The notes under the pieces are model-generated. The model ran no database searches and was not told the DNA's origin. It saw nothing but the letters and a program-made list of their open reading frames with translations. From Candidatus Lambdaproteobacteria bacterium (GTDB taxonomy: Bacteria; SAR324; JACQKK01), in NCBI GenBank assembly GCA_016204605.1, contig JACQKK010000155.1, positions 1 through 40,766 on the forward strand: a stretch of DNA of 40,766 nucleotides, read 5' to 3'. Shown in pieces: positions 32,705 through 40,766 of the stretch (its first letter is position 1; each line of letters starts with the position of its first letter). The position numbers were made by a program, and so were the translations under genes.

Positions 32705-34096
32705 CTACTGCAGCGCCTCGCCATGCTGCGAAAGGTCCAGCCCCTCGGTTTCGTCCTCGCTGCTGATGCGCAGCCCGATGACCAGGTCGACCACCTTGAG
32801 GATGATGAAGCTGACGACGGCGCAGTAGACCATCGTCGCCAGGATGCCGTAGACCTGCGTCAACACCTGCATCGGGTTGCCTTCCGTGAGCCCCGCGGTT
32901 CCGCCGATGGCTTTGCTGGCGAACACGCCGGTCAGCACCGCACCGACCGTGCCGCCCACGCCATGCACGCCGAAGGCATCGAGGGAGTCGTCGTAGCCGG
33001 CCTTGCGCTTGAGCCAGGTCGAGCCTGAAAAGCAGGCGGCGCCGGCAGCCAAGCCGATGACCAGCGCCGCGCCCGGCCCGACGAACCCGGAGGCGGGGGT
33101 GATCGCGACCAATCCCGCCACGGCGCCGGAGATCATGCCGAGCACGCTGGGCTTTGCGCGCAGCGCCCACTCGCAGGCCATCCACGAGAGCGCCGCCGTC
33201 GCGGAAGCGATCTGGGTCACGGTCATGGCCATGCCCGCCCGACCGTCGGCGGCCACGGCCGAGCCCGCGTTGAACCCGAACCAGCCCACCCAGAGCAGCG
33301 ACGCGCCGACGAACGAGAGCATCAGGTTGTGAGGCGGCATGTTCTCCTGCCCGTAACCGCGCCGGTGCCCCATCACCAGCGCCGCGACCAGCCCTGCGAT
33401 GCCGGCGTTGATGTGTACCACCGTGCCCCCGGCGTAGTCGAGCACGCCCAGCGCCCCCAGGAACCCACCAGCGCCCCACACCCAGTGCGCGATCGGCACA
33501 TAGACCAGCAGCAGCCACAGCCCCATGAACCAGAGCAGCGCGGAGAACTTCATCCGGTCCGCGAAAGCCCCGGCAATCAGCGCGGGCGTGATGATGGCGA
33601 AGGTGAGCTGAAACATCGCGAAGACCGACTCGGGAACATTCCCGGCGGAGAGCGTAGACACCTCGATCCCGCCCAGCATGAAACGGCTGAATCCGCCCAG
33701 GAAGGGTGTCCCCTGGGTGAATGCCAGCGAATATCCGGCGATCGCCCAGAGCACCGTCACCAGGCAGGTGACCGCGAAGGCCTGTGCCGCCGTACCGAGG
33801 ATGTTCTTCTTGCGCACCATCCCCGCATAGAACAGCGCCAGCCCCGGGATCGTCATCAGCAGCACCAGCGCGGTGGACGTCAGCATCCAGGCCGTGTTGC
33901 CCGTGTCGAGCGTGGGCGCGGGCGGCGTGGGCGCGGGCGGCGTGGCCGGGGCGGGCATGGCCGCAGCCGGGGCGGGCGGTGCCGCTTGCCCATAGATCGT
34001 GGCGGCCGAAAGCGACAGGAACAATGCGAGCACCAGTCCGCCCGCCGCGCGCCGCAGCGACCCGGATCGGTGGGTTGGGTATGTATCGTGATTCAT
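32705..34096 (-). CDS. amtB: Ammonium transporter AmtB
   Basis: 463 aa, ATG 34096, 34 bp after glnK. Forms the trimeric inner-membrane ammonium channel. It has an N-terminal signal peptide (to about residue 37), a Pro/Ala-rich spacer (38-63), then eleven membrane helices. Pore residues: the twin histidines in GGTVVHINAGIAG and DAFGVHGVGGTVG, and the Phe gate region FYAGMVRKKN. The cytoplasmic tail SSEDETEGLDLSQHGEALQ is the usual C-terminus that contacts GlnK. The Pro/Ala spacer is longer than in E. coli AmtB. It is transcribed with glnK, most likely from the sigma-54 promoter upstream, and so induced by nitrogen limitation. Confidence 0.97.
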   Translation of the reverse strand: MNHDTYPTHRSGSLRRAAGGLVLALFLSLSAATIYGQAAPPAPAAAMPAPATPPAPTPPAPTLDTGNTAWMLTSTALVLLMTIPGLALFYAGMVRKKNILGTAAQAFAVTCLVTVLWAIAGYSLAFTQGTPFLGGFSRFMLGGIEVSTLSAGNVPESVFAMFQLTFAIITPALIAGAFADRMKFSALLWFMGLWLLLVYVPIAHWVWGAGGFLGALGVLDYAGGTVVHINAGIAGLVAALVMGHRRGYGQENMPPHNLMLSFVGASLLWVGWFGFNAGSAVAADGRAGMAMTVTQIASATAALSWMACEWALRAKPSVLGMISGAVAGLVAITPASGFVGPGAALVIGLAAGAACFSGSTWLKRKAGYDDSLDAFGVHGVGGTVGAVLTGVFASKAIGGTAGLTEGNPMQVLTQVYGILATMVYCAVVSFIILKVVDLVIGLRISSEDETEGLDLSQHGEALQ

Positions 34097-34130
34097 ACGG
34101 CAAGTCTCCCGGTTGGGGTAGCGTTGCGGG

Positions 34131-34478
<348 letters not shown>

Positions 34479-34552
34479 TCAGACAGTCGCAGAGTGATGG
34501 GTCGGCGCCCCATCGGTTCGGACCCGCCGACTCGCGGTCCCGACCCCTTATT

Positions 34553-34570
34553 GGGCACGATTGGTGCCAA
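34553..34570 (-). promoter_or_regulatory. Sigma-54 promoter of glnK-amtB
   Basis: On the minus strand the sequence reads TTGGCACC-AATC-GTGCCC, matching TGGCAC-N5-TTGC with GG and GC exactly 10 nt apart. It lies about 85 bp before the glnK start, a normal distance, and P-II/AmtB operons are classic NtrC/sigma-54 targets. The same bases form the inverted repeat GGCAC-N5-GTGCC, which resembles half of an NtrC site. Confidence 0.75.
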
Positions 34571-34584
34571 ACCGTGGCGGCGAC

Positions 34585-34606
34585 GTATGTATCTGTTATA
34601 ACATAC
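34585..34606. promoter_or_regulatory. Inverted repeat upstream of the glnK promoter
   Basis: GTATGT (34585-34590) and ACATAC (34601-34606) with a 10-bp AT-rich spacer, just upstream of the sigma-54 promoter. An enhancer or second-regulator site is possible; the spacer also contains a TATAAC hexamer on the minus strand. Confidence 0.35.
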
Positions 34607-34641
34607 TAATCTTCTGGAAGAGCGGCGGGCGCGGCGGCGGG

Positions 34642-34662
34642 ACTGCTCAACGTTTGAGCAGT
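34642..34662. promoter_or_regulatory. 21-bp palindrome between glnK and the hydratase gene
   Basis: Perfect arms ACTGCTCAA (34642-34650) and TTGAGCAGT (34654-34662) around CGT. It lies 72 bp upstream of the sigma-54 promoter, a typical distance for an activator enhancer. The remaining sequence up to 34821 has no gene that I can support. Confidence 0.5.
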
Positions 34663-34821
34663 ACCTGCGGGCCACAAGCCCGATCAGCGGGCAGGTCGGG
34701 CCGTGCGGAGGGCGATGCGGTCAGGATGGTGCAGGCGGGCATCCGGGCGACGAGCGTGCGCCAGGCGACGCGGGCCGCCCTGCCAGGGGGGGCGGAGCGC
34801 TCCGCCCCACGCCCCGGCCGT

Positions 34822-35595
34822 TCAGGCGAAGGTGGCCGAAACCTTGCCGATCCCGGCGAAGGTGGCTTCCCAGCTATCGCCCTGGTGCACGGTGTGCTTG
34901 GTGAACGAGCCGGTGATGACGCGCTGACCGGCCTCCAGCGGTACGCCGAAGCTGCCGAGCATGTTCGCCAGCACGGAGAGCGAGAGGTAGTGGTCGTCGA
35001 TCACCTTCTCGCCGATGGCGGTGGCTTCCACGATCCCCCCCAGCCGCATCTCGACGCGCAGCTTGCCGAAGTCGAAGTCGGGCGGAACCGGCTTCAGCAT
35101 CGGTCCGACGACGATGCCCCACTGGCTCAGGTTGTCGGCCACGGAGAGCGCCAGGTCGGGCGCCTGGCCCTTGGGGGCGCGGCCCTCGTTGATCTCGAAG
35201 CCGGGCGAGACGCCGAGCACCGCGGCCTTGGCCAGCGCGGGGGTGATGCCCGGCCCCTTCAGCGTCTTGCCGATGGTAAAGCACAGCTCCGGCTCCACCC
35301 CCTGCTCGCCGTGGATCTCGGCGAAGGGGATCGTCACGCCCGAGTCGAACACGCGCTGGGCCACGATGTGGCCGAAGGCGCGTTCCTCGGTGTTGTTCCG
35401 GCGCCGCACGGCGATCGAGGTCCAGCCCACCTTCCAGCCCGCGCGCTGCTCGCCGCGGGCCTCCCGGCGTTCCAGCACGCCCAGTTGCACCTTCAGCGCC
35501 TCCTGCAGGCTCATCTGCCCCCGCAGCGCATCGGGAAAGTGGCGGCCCTGCTGGGCGGCGTCCCACAACGTGTTCAGCGCGGCTTCGGTGTTCAT
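34822..35595 (-). CDS. 2-keto-4-pentenoate hydratase-like protein (FAH superfamily)
   Basis: 257 aa, ATG 35595. Belongs to the MhpD/HpaH hydratase group, which adds water to 2-hydroxypenta-2,4-dienoate-type intermediates of aromatic meta-cleavage pathways. Signs: GWKVGWTSIAV at the substrate pocket, EQGVEPELCFTIGKTL with the metal-binding Glu pair, and FEINEGRA as in the superfamily's third ligand region. The motif KVIDDHYLSLSVLANMLGSF replaces the usual GHPLEAVAWLAN. No dioxygenase or aldolase of a meta pathway is next to it, so it may be a decarboxylase or hydratase of another keto acid. Monocistronic on the minus strand. Confidence 0.8.
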   Translation of the reverse strand: MNTEAALNTLWDAAQQGRHFPDALRGQMSLQEALKVQLGVLERREARGEQRAGWKVGWTSIAVRRRNNTEERAFGHIVAQRVFDSGVTIPFAEIHGEQGVEPELCFTIGKTLKGPGITPALAKAAVLGVSPGFEINEGRAPKGQAPDLALSVADNLSQWGIVVGPMLKPVPPDFDFGKLRVEMRLGGIVEATAIGEKVIDDHYLSLSVLANMLGSFGVPLEAGQRVITGSFTKHTVHQGDSWEATFAGIGKVSATFA

Positions 35596-35799
35596 GGCAA
35601 CTCTCCCCTGGTGGCGGTTGGACTCACGGGTGCAGCATCAGGGCTGCAAGAGCCGCTCGATGGCGGCGATGCAGCGGCGCAGGCTGTCGGAGTGGCGGGC
35701 GGCTATGCGTGGGCGCCAGCCGGCGCGGCGGTCGGCGCGGCTCCTGTCACGCGTGGAGTGTACCCGATTCCCGCCACCCGGTCACAGCATCGGCCCCCC

Positions 35800-36630
35800 T
35801 CACTCCAGCTCGAACCCGTGCTGGCGGATGAAGGCGCCGAAGTCGCGGCGCTCACGGTTGGCCAGCCGGCGCGAGACGTTGTCGGACCAGGTGTAGCGCC
35901 CGGCGACCCCGTACGTCTTCGTGTACATCTGCTTCGCGATGGGGGTATGGGCGTGGCGGCGGGCGTCGTAGCCCGCCAATTCCGCCTCGAAGCGGCTGTC
36001 GTCGTAGCGGTCGGTATGCACGACCAGGGCGGGCGGCAGGCGCAGGGAGAGCCGGCCCGCGTCGGCGGGGTAGCCCACACAGAGCGCCGCCACCGGGAAC
36101 ACGCCCGGCGGCAGCTCCAGCGTGCGGGTGACGAGCGGCATGTCCTTGCGGAGCTGGCTGATGGGGCAGGTGCCCAGCCCGACCGCCTCGGCGGCGAGGA
36201 TGAAGGTCTGCATGGCCAGGGCGCTGTCCACGGCGGCGTTCATGAAGGTATCGAGCGTGTTGCTGTCGTGGGGCCGGTCGTACCGGGCGCAGATGCGCTG
36301 GCCGCGGCGCATGTCCCCGAGGAACACGAGGAACACGGGCGCCTTGGCCACGTGGGCCATATCGGGCAGCAGCTCCGCGAACACCTTGCGTTTGGCCGGG
36401 TCCTTGACCACGACCACCGACCACTGCTGCAAGTCGGACTTGGCGCTGGCCGATTGGGCGCAGGCCAGCAGCACCGCCAGCAGCTCCTCCGGCACGGGCC
36501 GCTCGGCGTAGCGGCGGTGCGAGCGCCGGGCCAGGATGCGCGCCAGCTCGCCTTCGGCGGGCAGGGTAGCGCCCACGCCGGTCGGGATGCCGAAGCGCTG
36601 GGCGATCAGGTCGGAGAGCATCTGCGGCAT
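35800..36630 (-). CDS. Nitroreductase-family FMN oxidoreductase
   Basis: 276 aa. ATG 36630 (MPQMLSDLIAQRFG) follows AGGA at about 6 nt; the frame stays open upstream but without a ribosome site. Nitroreductase fold: ILARRSHRRYAERPVPEELL with FMN-phosphate-binding Arg, SAKSDLQQWSVVVVKD, and LAAEAVGLGTCPISQLRKD for the flavin and dimer contacts, then VALCVGYPADAG. Members reduce nitro compounds, quinones or flavins with NAD(P)H. The C-terminal 50 residues (YTKTYGVAGRYTWSDNVSRR) are longer than in NfsB. It is divergent from the aldolase gene; no substrate is suggested by neighbours. Confidence 0.85.
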   Translation of the reverse strand: MPQMLSDLIAQRFGIPTGVGATLPAEGELARILARRSHRRYAERPVPEELLAVLLACAQSASAKSDLQQWSVVVVKDPAKRKVFAELLPDMAHVAKAPVFLVFLGDMRRGQRICARYDRPHDSNTLDTFMNAAVDSALAMQTFILAAEAVGLGTCPISQLRKDMPLVTRTLELPPGVFPVAALCVGYPADAGRLSLRLPPALVVHTDRYDDSRFEAELAGYDARRHAHTPIAKQMYTKTYGVAGRYTWSDNVSRRLANRERRDFGAFIRQHGFELE

Positions 36631-36913
36631 GGCGTCCTCGTGGATGAGCGATGGGCGGGCTGGACTCCAGGGCGGGCGTGCCCGCGGGCCGACGGCTGTC
36701 GTGTTGAGCGTCTTGCGGCCGCCCATTGGCATCCCCCCGGCCGCTGTGGCATAAGGTGCGGGATCGGCCGGGCCGCTCCGCATATCGACTCGTGCGCCGG
36801 CCGGTCTCGACCGGGACGCAGCTTACGCCTATCGCCCCGGCAAACGGAAGCCGCGCGCGTGACCACCGCCGCCAGCTTGCCGCACCGTTGTGGCCCCATT
36901 CTGCGAGGTGACG

Positions 36914-38038
36914 ATGACCCAGCGACCCCCCGCCGAGGTGGGCATGCCGCTCGCTGAGGTGGATACGCCCGCGCTGCTGATCGAGCTGGACGCCTTCGAG
37001 CGCAACCTGAGCCGGATGGCCCAGGCCATCGCGCCCCATCCCGTCCGGCTGCGCGCCCACGCCAAGACCCACAAGTGCCCCACCATCGCCCGCCGGCAGA
37101 TCGCGCTCGGGGCGGTGGGCGTCTGCTGCCAGAAGGTGGGCGAGGCCGAGGCCCTGGTGGCCGGCGGCGTCGAGGACGTGCTGGTCACCAACGAGATCGT
37201 GGGCGAGCCCAAGCTGCGCCGGCTGGCGGCGCTGGCGCGCCAGGCGCGCATCGGCGTGTGCGTGGACGACGCGGAGAACGTCGCGGCGCTCGGTCGCGCC
37301 GCCCAGGCGTTCGGGGCGGAGCTGCGCGTGCTGGTCGAGGTCAACGTGGGCGCCGATCGTTGCGGCGTCGAACCGGGCGCCCCCGCGCTGGCCCTGGCGC
37401 GCCGGGTGACCCAGGCGCCCGGCCTGCGTTTCGACGGCCTGCAGGTCTACCACGGCAGCGCGCAGCACCTGCGCAGCCACGAGGAGCGCCGGCGCGCCAT
37501 CGAGGCAGCCTCTGCCAAGGCGCGCGACACCCAGGCGCTGCTCGAGCGGGAGGGCATCGCCTGCCCCACCATCACCGGCGCGGGCACCGGCACCTTCCGC
37601 TTCGAGGCCGCCGGTGGGCTCTACACAGAGCTGCAGGCGGGCTCGTACATCTTCATGGATGCCGACTACGGCAAGAACCGGGGCGAGGACGGCGGCCCGG
37701 TGCGCGACTTCGAGCACAGCCTGTTCGTGTATGCGACCGTGATGAGCCACACCGCCCCGGAGCGCGCCGTGGTCGACGCCGGGCTCAAGGCGCTCAGCGT
37801 GGATTCGGGCATGCCGCTGGTGTTCGGGCTGGAGGGGGTCGAGTACGCCCGCGCCTCCGACGAGCACGGCAAGCTCGTGCTGGCGCCGGCGCACAGCCCC
37901 CTGCGGGTGGGGCAGAAGCTGCGCCTGATCCCCGGCCACTGCGACCCCACGGTGAACCTGTACGACTGGTTCGTCTGCACCCGCAACGACCGCGTGGAGG
38001 CGCTCTGGCCGATCACCGCCCGCGGCGCCCTGCTATAG
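36914..38038 (+). CDS. D-threonine aldolase-like PLP enzyme (alanine racemase fold)
   Basis: 374 aa, ATG 36914 with GAGG 6 nt upstream. Fold-type III PLP enzyme of the DSD1/D-threonine aldolase family: VDTPALLIELDAFERNLSRM opens the barrel, RAHAKTHKCP carries the PLP Lys51, LVEVNVGADRCGV and GAGTGTFRFEA bind the phosphate, and the C-terminal IPGHCDPTVNLYDW holds the His/Asp metal site. These enzymes cleave D-threonine or 3-hydroxy-D-aspartate to glycine plus an aldehyde or glyoxylate, using Mn2+ or Mg2+. The divergent nitroreductase and downstream CoA transferase do not reveal the substrate. It lies 111 bp before the CoA transferase in the same direction. Confidence 0.88.
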   Translation: MTQRPPAEVGMPLAEVDTPALLIELDAFERNLSRMAQAIAPHPVRLRAHAKTHKCPTIARRQIALGAVGVCCQKVGEAEALVAGGVEDVLVTNEIVGEPKLRRLAALARQARIGVCVDDAENVAALGRAAQAFGAELRVLVEVNVGADRCGVEPGAPALALARRVTQAPGLRFDGLQVYHGSAQHLRSHEERRRAIEAASAKARDTQALLEREGIACPTITGAGTGTFRFEAAGGLYTELQAGSYIFMDADYGKNRGEDGGPVRDFEHSLFVYATVMSHTAPERAVVDAGLKALSVDSGMPLVFGLEGVEYARASDEHGKLVLAPAHSPLRVGQKLRLIPGHCDPTVNLYDWFVCTRNDRVEALWPITARGALL

Positions 38039-38149
38039 GCTTTGCCCGGAAGCCGCCCGGCACCACGATCGAAGGCACCACCGCAGCCACGCGGGTCGCT
38101 GGGGGGCGTCGCCCGACCGCAGCACACACCGTCGCATGAGGGAAGCCGC

Positions 38150-40594
38150 ATGAGCGAGGGATTGACCCATCTGAACGTGATCGAAGTCGGCGCCGGCATC
38201 TCGGCGGCGTTCGCCGGCAAGGTGCTCGCCGACCTGGGCGCCACCGTGCTCAAGGTCGAGCCACCGGAGGGCGACCCCGTGCGGCGGCTGGGGCCGTTCC
38301 GCGGCGGGCCCGAGCAGCCTGACGCAGTGCATCCCGACGCCGTGCAGCCCGAAGCCGGCGGCGCCCACCTCTACCTCAACGCCAACAAGCGCAGCGCCGT
38401 GGCCGATCTGCGGCAGGCGGCGGGGCGGCGCCGGCTCGAGGGGTGGCTGGCGTCGGCCGATCTGCTGATCCACGACCACCGGCCCGGCGAGATGGCCGCC
38501 CACGGGCTCGACTTCGCCCGCTTCGCCCGGCTCAACCCGCGTCTCGTGATGCTCTCCATCTCGCCCTTCGGGCAGACCGGCCCCCATCGCGACTACCTGG
38601 CGACAGACCTAACGCTGGTGCACGGCGGCGGCTGGGGCTGGATCTGCCCCGGCAAGAACACGCCGCTGGAGCTGCCGCCGCTCAAGGCGTTCGGGCCGCA
38701 CGCGGCGGTGCAGGCGGGGCTGCACGGGGCGCTCGCGGCGCTGGCCGCCTGCCGGGGCGCCGCCGCCAGCGGCCGGGGCGACCATATCGACCTCTCCGCG
38801 CAGGAGACGATGGCGTTCTTCGTCGGGCGCTCCTTCCCGCAGTACACCTACGCGGGGATCGTCGACACGCGGAACTCCCCGGCGCTCTATGAGCCCTTCA
38901 GCTTCTACCCATGCCAGGACGGCCTGATCTACCTGATGTGCTCCGAGCAGCACCAGTTCGACCGGCTGCTGGCGCTGATGGGCAATCCGGCGTGGGCCGC
39001 CTCCGGGCGCTTCTCCGACCGCGCCAAGCGCGCCGAGCACCAGGTCGAACTGAAGGCGCTCATCAGCGAGTGGACCAAGACCCAGTCGGCCGACGCGCTG
39101 TTCCACGCCAGCCAGCAGGCCAAGGCGCCCGCGGCGACCGTGATGACCTACCCGCGGCTGGAACAGGAGCCCCACCTGCGGGCGCGCAAGTACTTCGTCA
39201 CCGCGCCCCACCCCGTGGCCACCGTCGAGGTGCCCGGGGCGCCCTACGCGCTGAGCCGGCCCTGGTGGCGGCTGCGCTCGGCCGCGCCGCTGCTCGGGGA
39301 GGCAGGCGCGGCGGCGGATACGCTGTTCGCGGCGCCGCAGGGTCCGGCGCCCCGCCCCGTCCCGGAGGGCGAGACCCCGCCGCTCCCGCTCGCGGGAGTG
39401 CGGGTGCTCGACTTCACCTGGGTCTGGGCCGGCCCCTACTGCACCATGATGCTGGCGATGCTGGGCGCCGAGATCGTCAAGGTCGAGTCCTCCTCCCGGC
39501 CCGATACCACCCGCCGCCAGGGGCCGTTCCCGAAAGGCATGGAGCAAGGGATCAACCGCAGCGGCTACAACCACCAGCTCAACCAGGGCAAGCAGGCGAT
39601 CGGCGTCAACCTCTCGCACCCCGAGGGCATTGCGCTCGTCAAGCGCCTGGCCGCCCACTGCGACGTGATGGTCAGCAACTTCGGCACGGGCGTGCTGGAG
39701 CGGCTGGGGCTGGGCAGCGCGGCGATGCTGCGCGCCAACCCGAACCTGATCATGGCCATGATCTCCGCCTTCGGGCAGACCGGCCCCTACGGCCAGTATC
39801 TCGGCTACGGCCCGCTGCTGGCGCCGCTGGCCGGCCTCTCGGCGGAGACCGGCTACCAGGACGGCGCACCCCGGGAGCTGGGCTTCCCCTATGCCGATCC
39901 CAACGCGGGCGTGTACACGGCGTTGGCCATCGCGGCGGCGCTCTGGTCGCGCGACCGCCACGGCACGGGCGGGCAGGTGATCGACATCTCCCTGTGGGAG
40001 GCGATGCTGGCCACGTCGTTCTCCGGCTGGATGAACCACGTGGTCGGGAACCCGCCCTACCGCCCGATGGGCAACCGCGACCCCGTGCACGCGCCCAGCA
40101 ACCTCTACCGCACCCGCGGCGACGACACCTGGGTGGCCATCGACGTGCGCAGCGAGGCGCGGTGGCGCGCGCTCTGCACCGCCATCGGCCGGCCGGAGCT
40201 GGCGGACGACGCCCGCTTCCGCACCCGCGCGGCACGCAAGGCCAACGAGGACGCGCTGGACGGCATCGTCGGCGACTGGTGCGCGGCCCGGGAGCGCTGG
40301 GAGATCACCCGCGCCCTCCAGGCCCAGGCCGTCCCCGCCTTCCCCTGCCTGAGCTCGAAGGACCTGGCCGAAGACCCGCACCTGAACGCCCGCAACGTCT
40401 TCAACCGCTGGGCCCACCCCGAGGTGGGCGAGCAGACGCTGCTGGGCGTGCCCTGGCGCTTCGCCCTCAGGCCCAGACGTACCGGCCCCCCCGCCCCCCT
40501 GCTGGGGCAGCACACCGACGCGGTGCTGGAAGGGCTGCTCGGCCTCGATGCGGCCCAGCGCGCCGACCTGCGCGCGCGCAAGGTCATCGAGTAG
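38150..40594 (+). CDS. Double-length CaiB/BaiF (class III) CoA transferase
   Basis: 814 aa, about twice the usual 400, with two class III CoA-transferase domains in tandem. ATG 38150 follows GAGGGAAG. Domain 1 (about 1-390) begins LTHLNVIEVGAGISAAFAGK and domain 2 (about 400-810) begins LAGVRVLDFTWVWAGPYCTM; both have LGA..VKVE and the SISPFGQTG / ISAFGQTG strand. The catalytic Asp in GDSNTG-type motifs is present in domain 2 (Asp583 in PYADPNAG), but the matching stretch of domain 1 (FGPHAAVQAGLHG, 181-193) has no Asp. Domain 2 should form the acyl-aspartyl-CoA intermediate, and domain 1 may be structural. Substrate unknown. Confidence 0.9.
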   Translation: MSEGLTHLNVIEVGAGISAAFAGKVLADLGATVLKVEPPEGDPVRRLGPFRGGPEQPDAVHPDAVQPEAGGAHLYLNANKRSAVADLRQAAGRRRLEGWLASADLLIHDHRPGEMAAHGLDFARFARLNPRLVMLSISPFGQTGPHRDYLATDLTLVHGGGWGWICPGKNTPLELPPLKAFGPHAAVQAGLHGALAALAACRGAAASGRGDHIDLSAQETMAFFVGRSFPQYTYAGIVDTRNSPALYEPFSFYPCQDGLIYLMCSEQHQFDRLLALMGNPAWAASGRFSDRAKRAEHQVELKALISEWTKTQSADALFHASQQAKAPAATVMTYPRLEQEPHLRARKYFVTAPHPVATVEVPGAPYALSRPWWRLRSAAPLLGEAGAAADTLFAAPQGPAPRPVPEGETPPLPLAGVRVLDFTWVWAGPYCTMMLAMLGAEIVKVESSSRPDTTRRQGPFPKGMEQGINRSGYNHQLNQGKQAIGVNLSHPEGIALVKRLAAHCDVMVSNFGTGVLERLGLGSAAMLRANPNLIMAMISAFGQTGPYGQYLGYGPLLAPLAGLSAETGYQDGAPRELGFPYADPNAGVYTALAIAAALWSRDRHGTGGQVIDISLWEAMLATSFSGWMNHVVGNPPYRPMGNRDPVHAPSNLYRTRGDDTWVAIDVRSEARWRALCTAIGRPELADDARFRTRAARKANEDALDGIVGDWCAARERWEITRALQAQAVPAFPCLSSKDLAEDPHLNARNVFNRWAHPEVGEQTLLGVPWRFALRPRRTGPPAPLLGQHTDAVLEGLLGLDAAQRADLRARKVIE

Positions 40595-40692
40595 CTCCAC
40601 CTCCGTTCCGACAGAGGGCCACGTTGGGGAGGAGTCAGGGGCCGGCGCCCTGGTCGGCCCGGCACTGTCCGGCGTGTGCTGCGGCAAGCGGA

Positions 40693-40766
40693 TCAGGGCG
40701 AGGGGAGCGCGGCGCGCATGGCCTCCAGCGGCGGCTCGCGGTCGGTCCAGAAGCGGAAGGCGGCCC
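40693..40766 (-). CDS. 3' tip of a minus-strand gene cut by the window edge
   Basis: About 23 codons read from the window edge to TGA 40693-40695 on the minus strand and end FRFWTDREPPLEAMRAALPSP. Codon choice is GC3-rich, which supports coding, but too little is visible for a family call. The gap 40595-40692 is the convergent end region with the CoA transferase. Confidence 0.4.
   Translation of the reverse strand, partial: AAFRFWTDREPPLEAMRAALPSP

Noticed and set aside
35638..35781. Minus-strand reading frame ending RRCIAAIERLLQP
   Set aside because: Looks gene-like at its end but has no start codon and only about 47 codons; perhaps a remnant, not supported as a gene.

Overview
The window is GC-rich bacterial chromosome. 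It opens in the 3' part of recF, followed by a proteobacterial-length gyrB (about 794 aa with the long insert in its C-terminal half), so it starts beside the dnaA-dnaN-recF-gyrB locus. Other genes that fit a Pseudomonadota-type genome are glnK-amtB with a sigma-54 promoter, a TorF-type outer-membrane protein, an MdlA/MdlB-type exporter pair, a sigma-54 activator and a TrmH/Dus pair. A recF-gyrB order is unlike most Betaproteobacteria, but I cannot fix the class from sequence alone.

Region 1 (1-17 kb) alternates GC-rich ordinary genes with visibly AT-richer accessory modules. The ordinary genes are recF, gyrB, a family-4 uracil-DNA glycosylase, an MFS exporter, a flavin reductase and a heterodimeric ABC exporter. 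The accessory modules are: (a) an AAA ATPase plus DUF4276/TOPRIM-like pair (3.06-4.93 kb); (b) a HicA-HicB toxin-antitoxin operon with an unrecognised third gene (7.8-9.0 kb), beside a slightly odd tRNA-Thr(CGU); (c) a complete DarT-DarG DNA ADP-ribosylation toxin-antitoxin pair (10.1-11.8 kb); (d) a 1.1-kb AT-rich insert with a dCTP-deaminase-family gene and a 99-aa partner, bounded by inverted repeats (15.83-16.95 kb). No integrase, transposase or CRISPR array is visible.

Region 2 (17-27 kb) holds an EgtD-like methyltransferase, a family-2 glycosyltransferase, a TorF-like outer-membrane protein, a single-domain response regulator, an orphan Hpt protein, a CinA/PncC amidohydrolase, and a three-gene thiol-oxidation operon: two tandem cysteine-dioxygenase-like cupins followed, with an ATGA overlap, by a four-domain rhodanese.

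Region 3 (27-40.8 kb) holds trmH, a dus gene, a sigma-54 activator whose receiver lacks its phosphoacceptor Asp, an SDR, amtB-glnK, a 2-keto-4-pentenoate hydratase-like gene, a nitroreductase, a D-threonine aldolase-like enzyme, a double-length CaiB/BaiF CoA transferase and the 3' tip of another gene.

A family of GC-rich, hairpin-forming intergenic repeats recurs at six loci (6.07, 19.15, 20.77, 23.57, 27.13 and 31.98 kb), each just downstream of a plus-strand stop codon. The strongest leads are the bounded dCTP-deaminase insert, the AAA/DUF4276 pair, the HicAB third gene, the double CDO-quadruple rhodanese operon, the altered sigma-54 activator and the repeat family.
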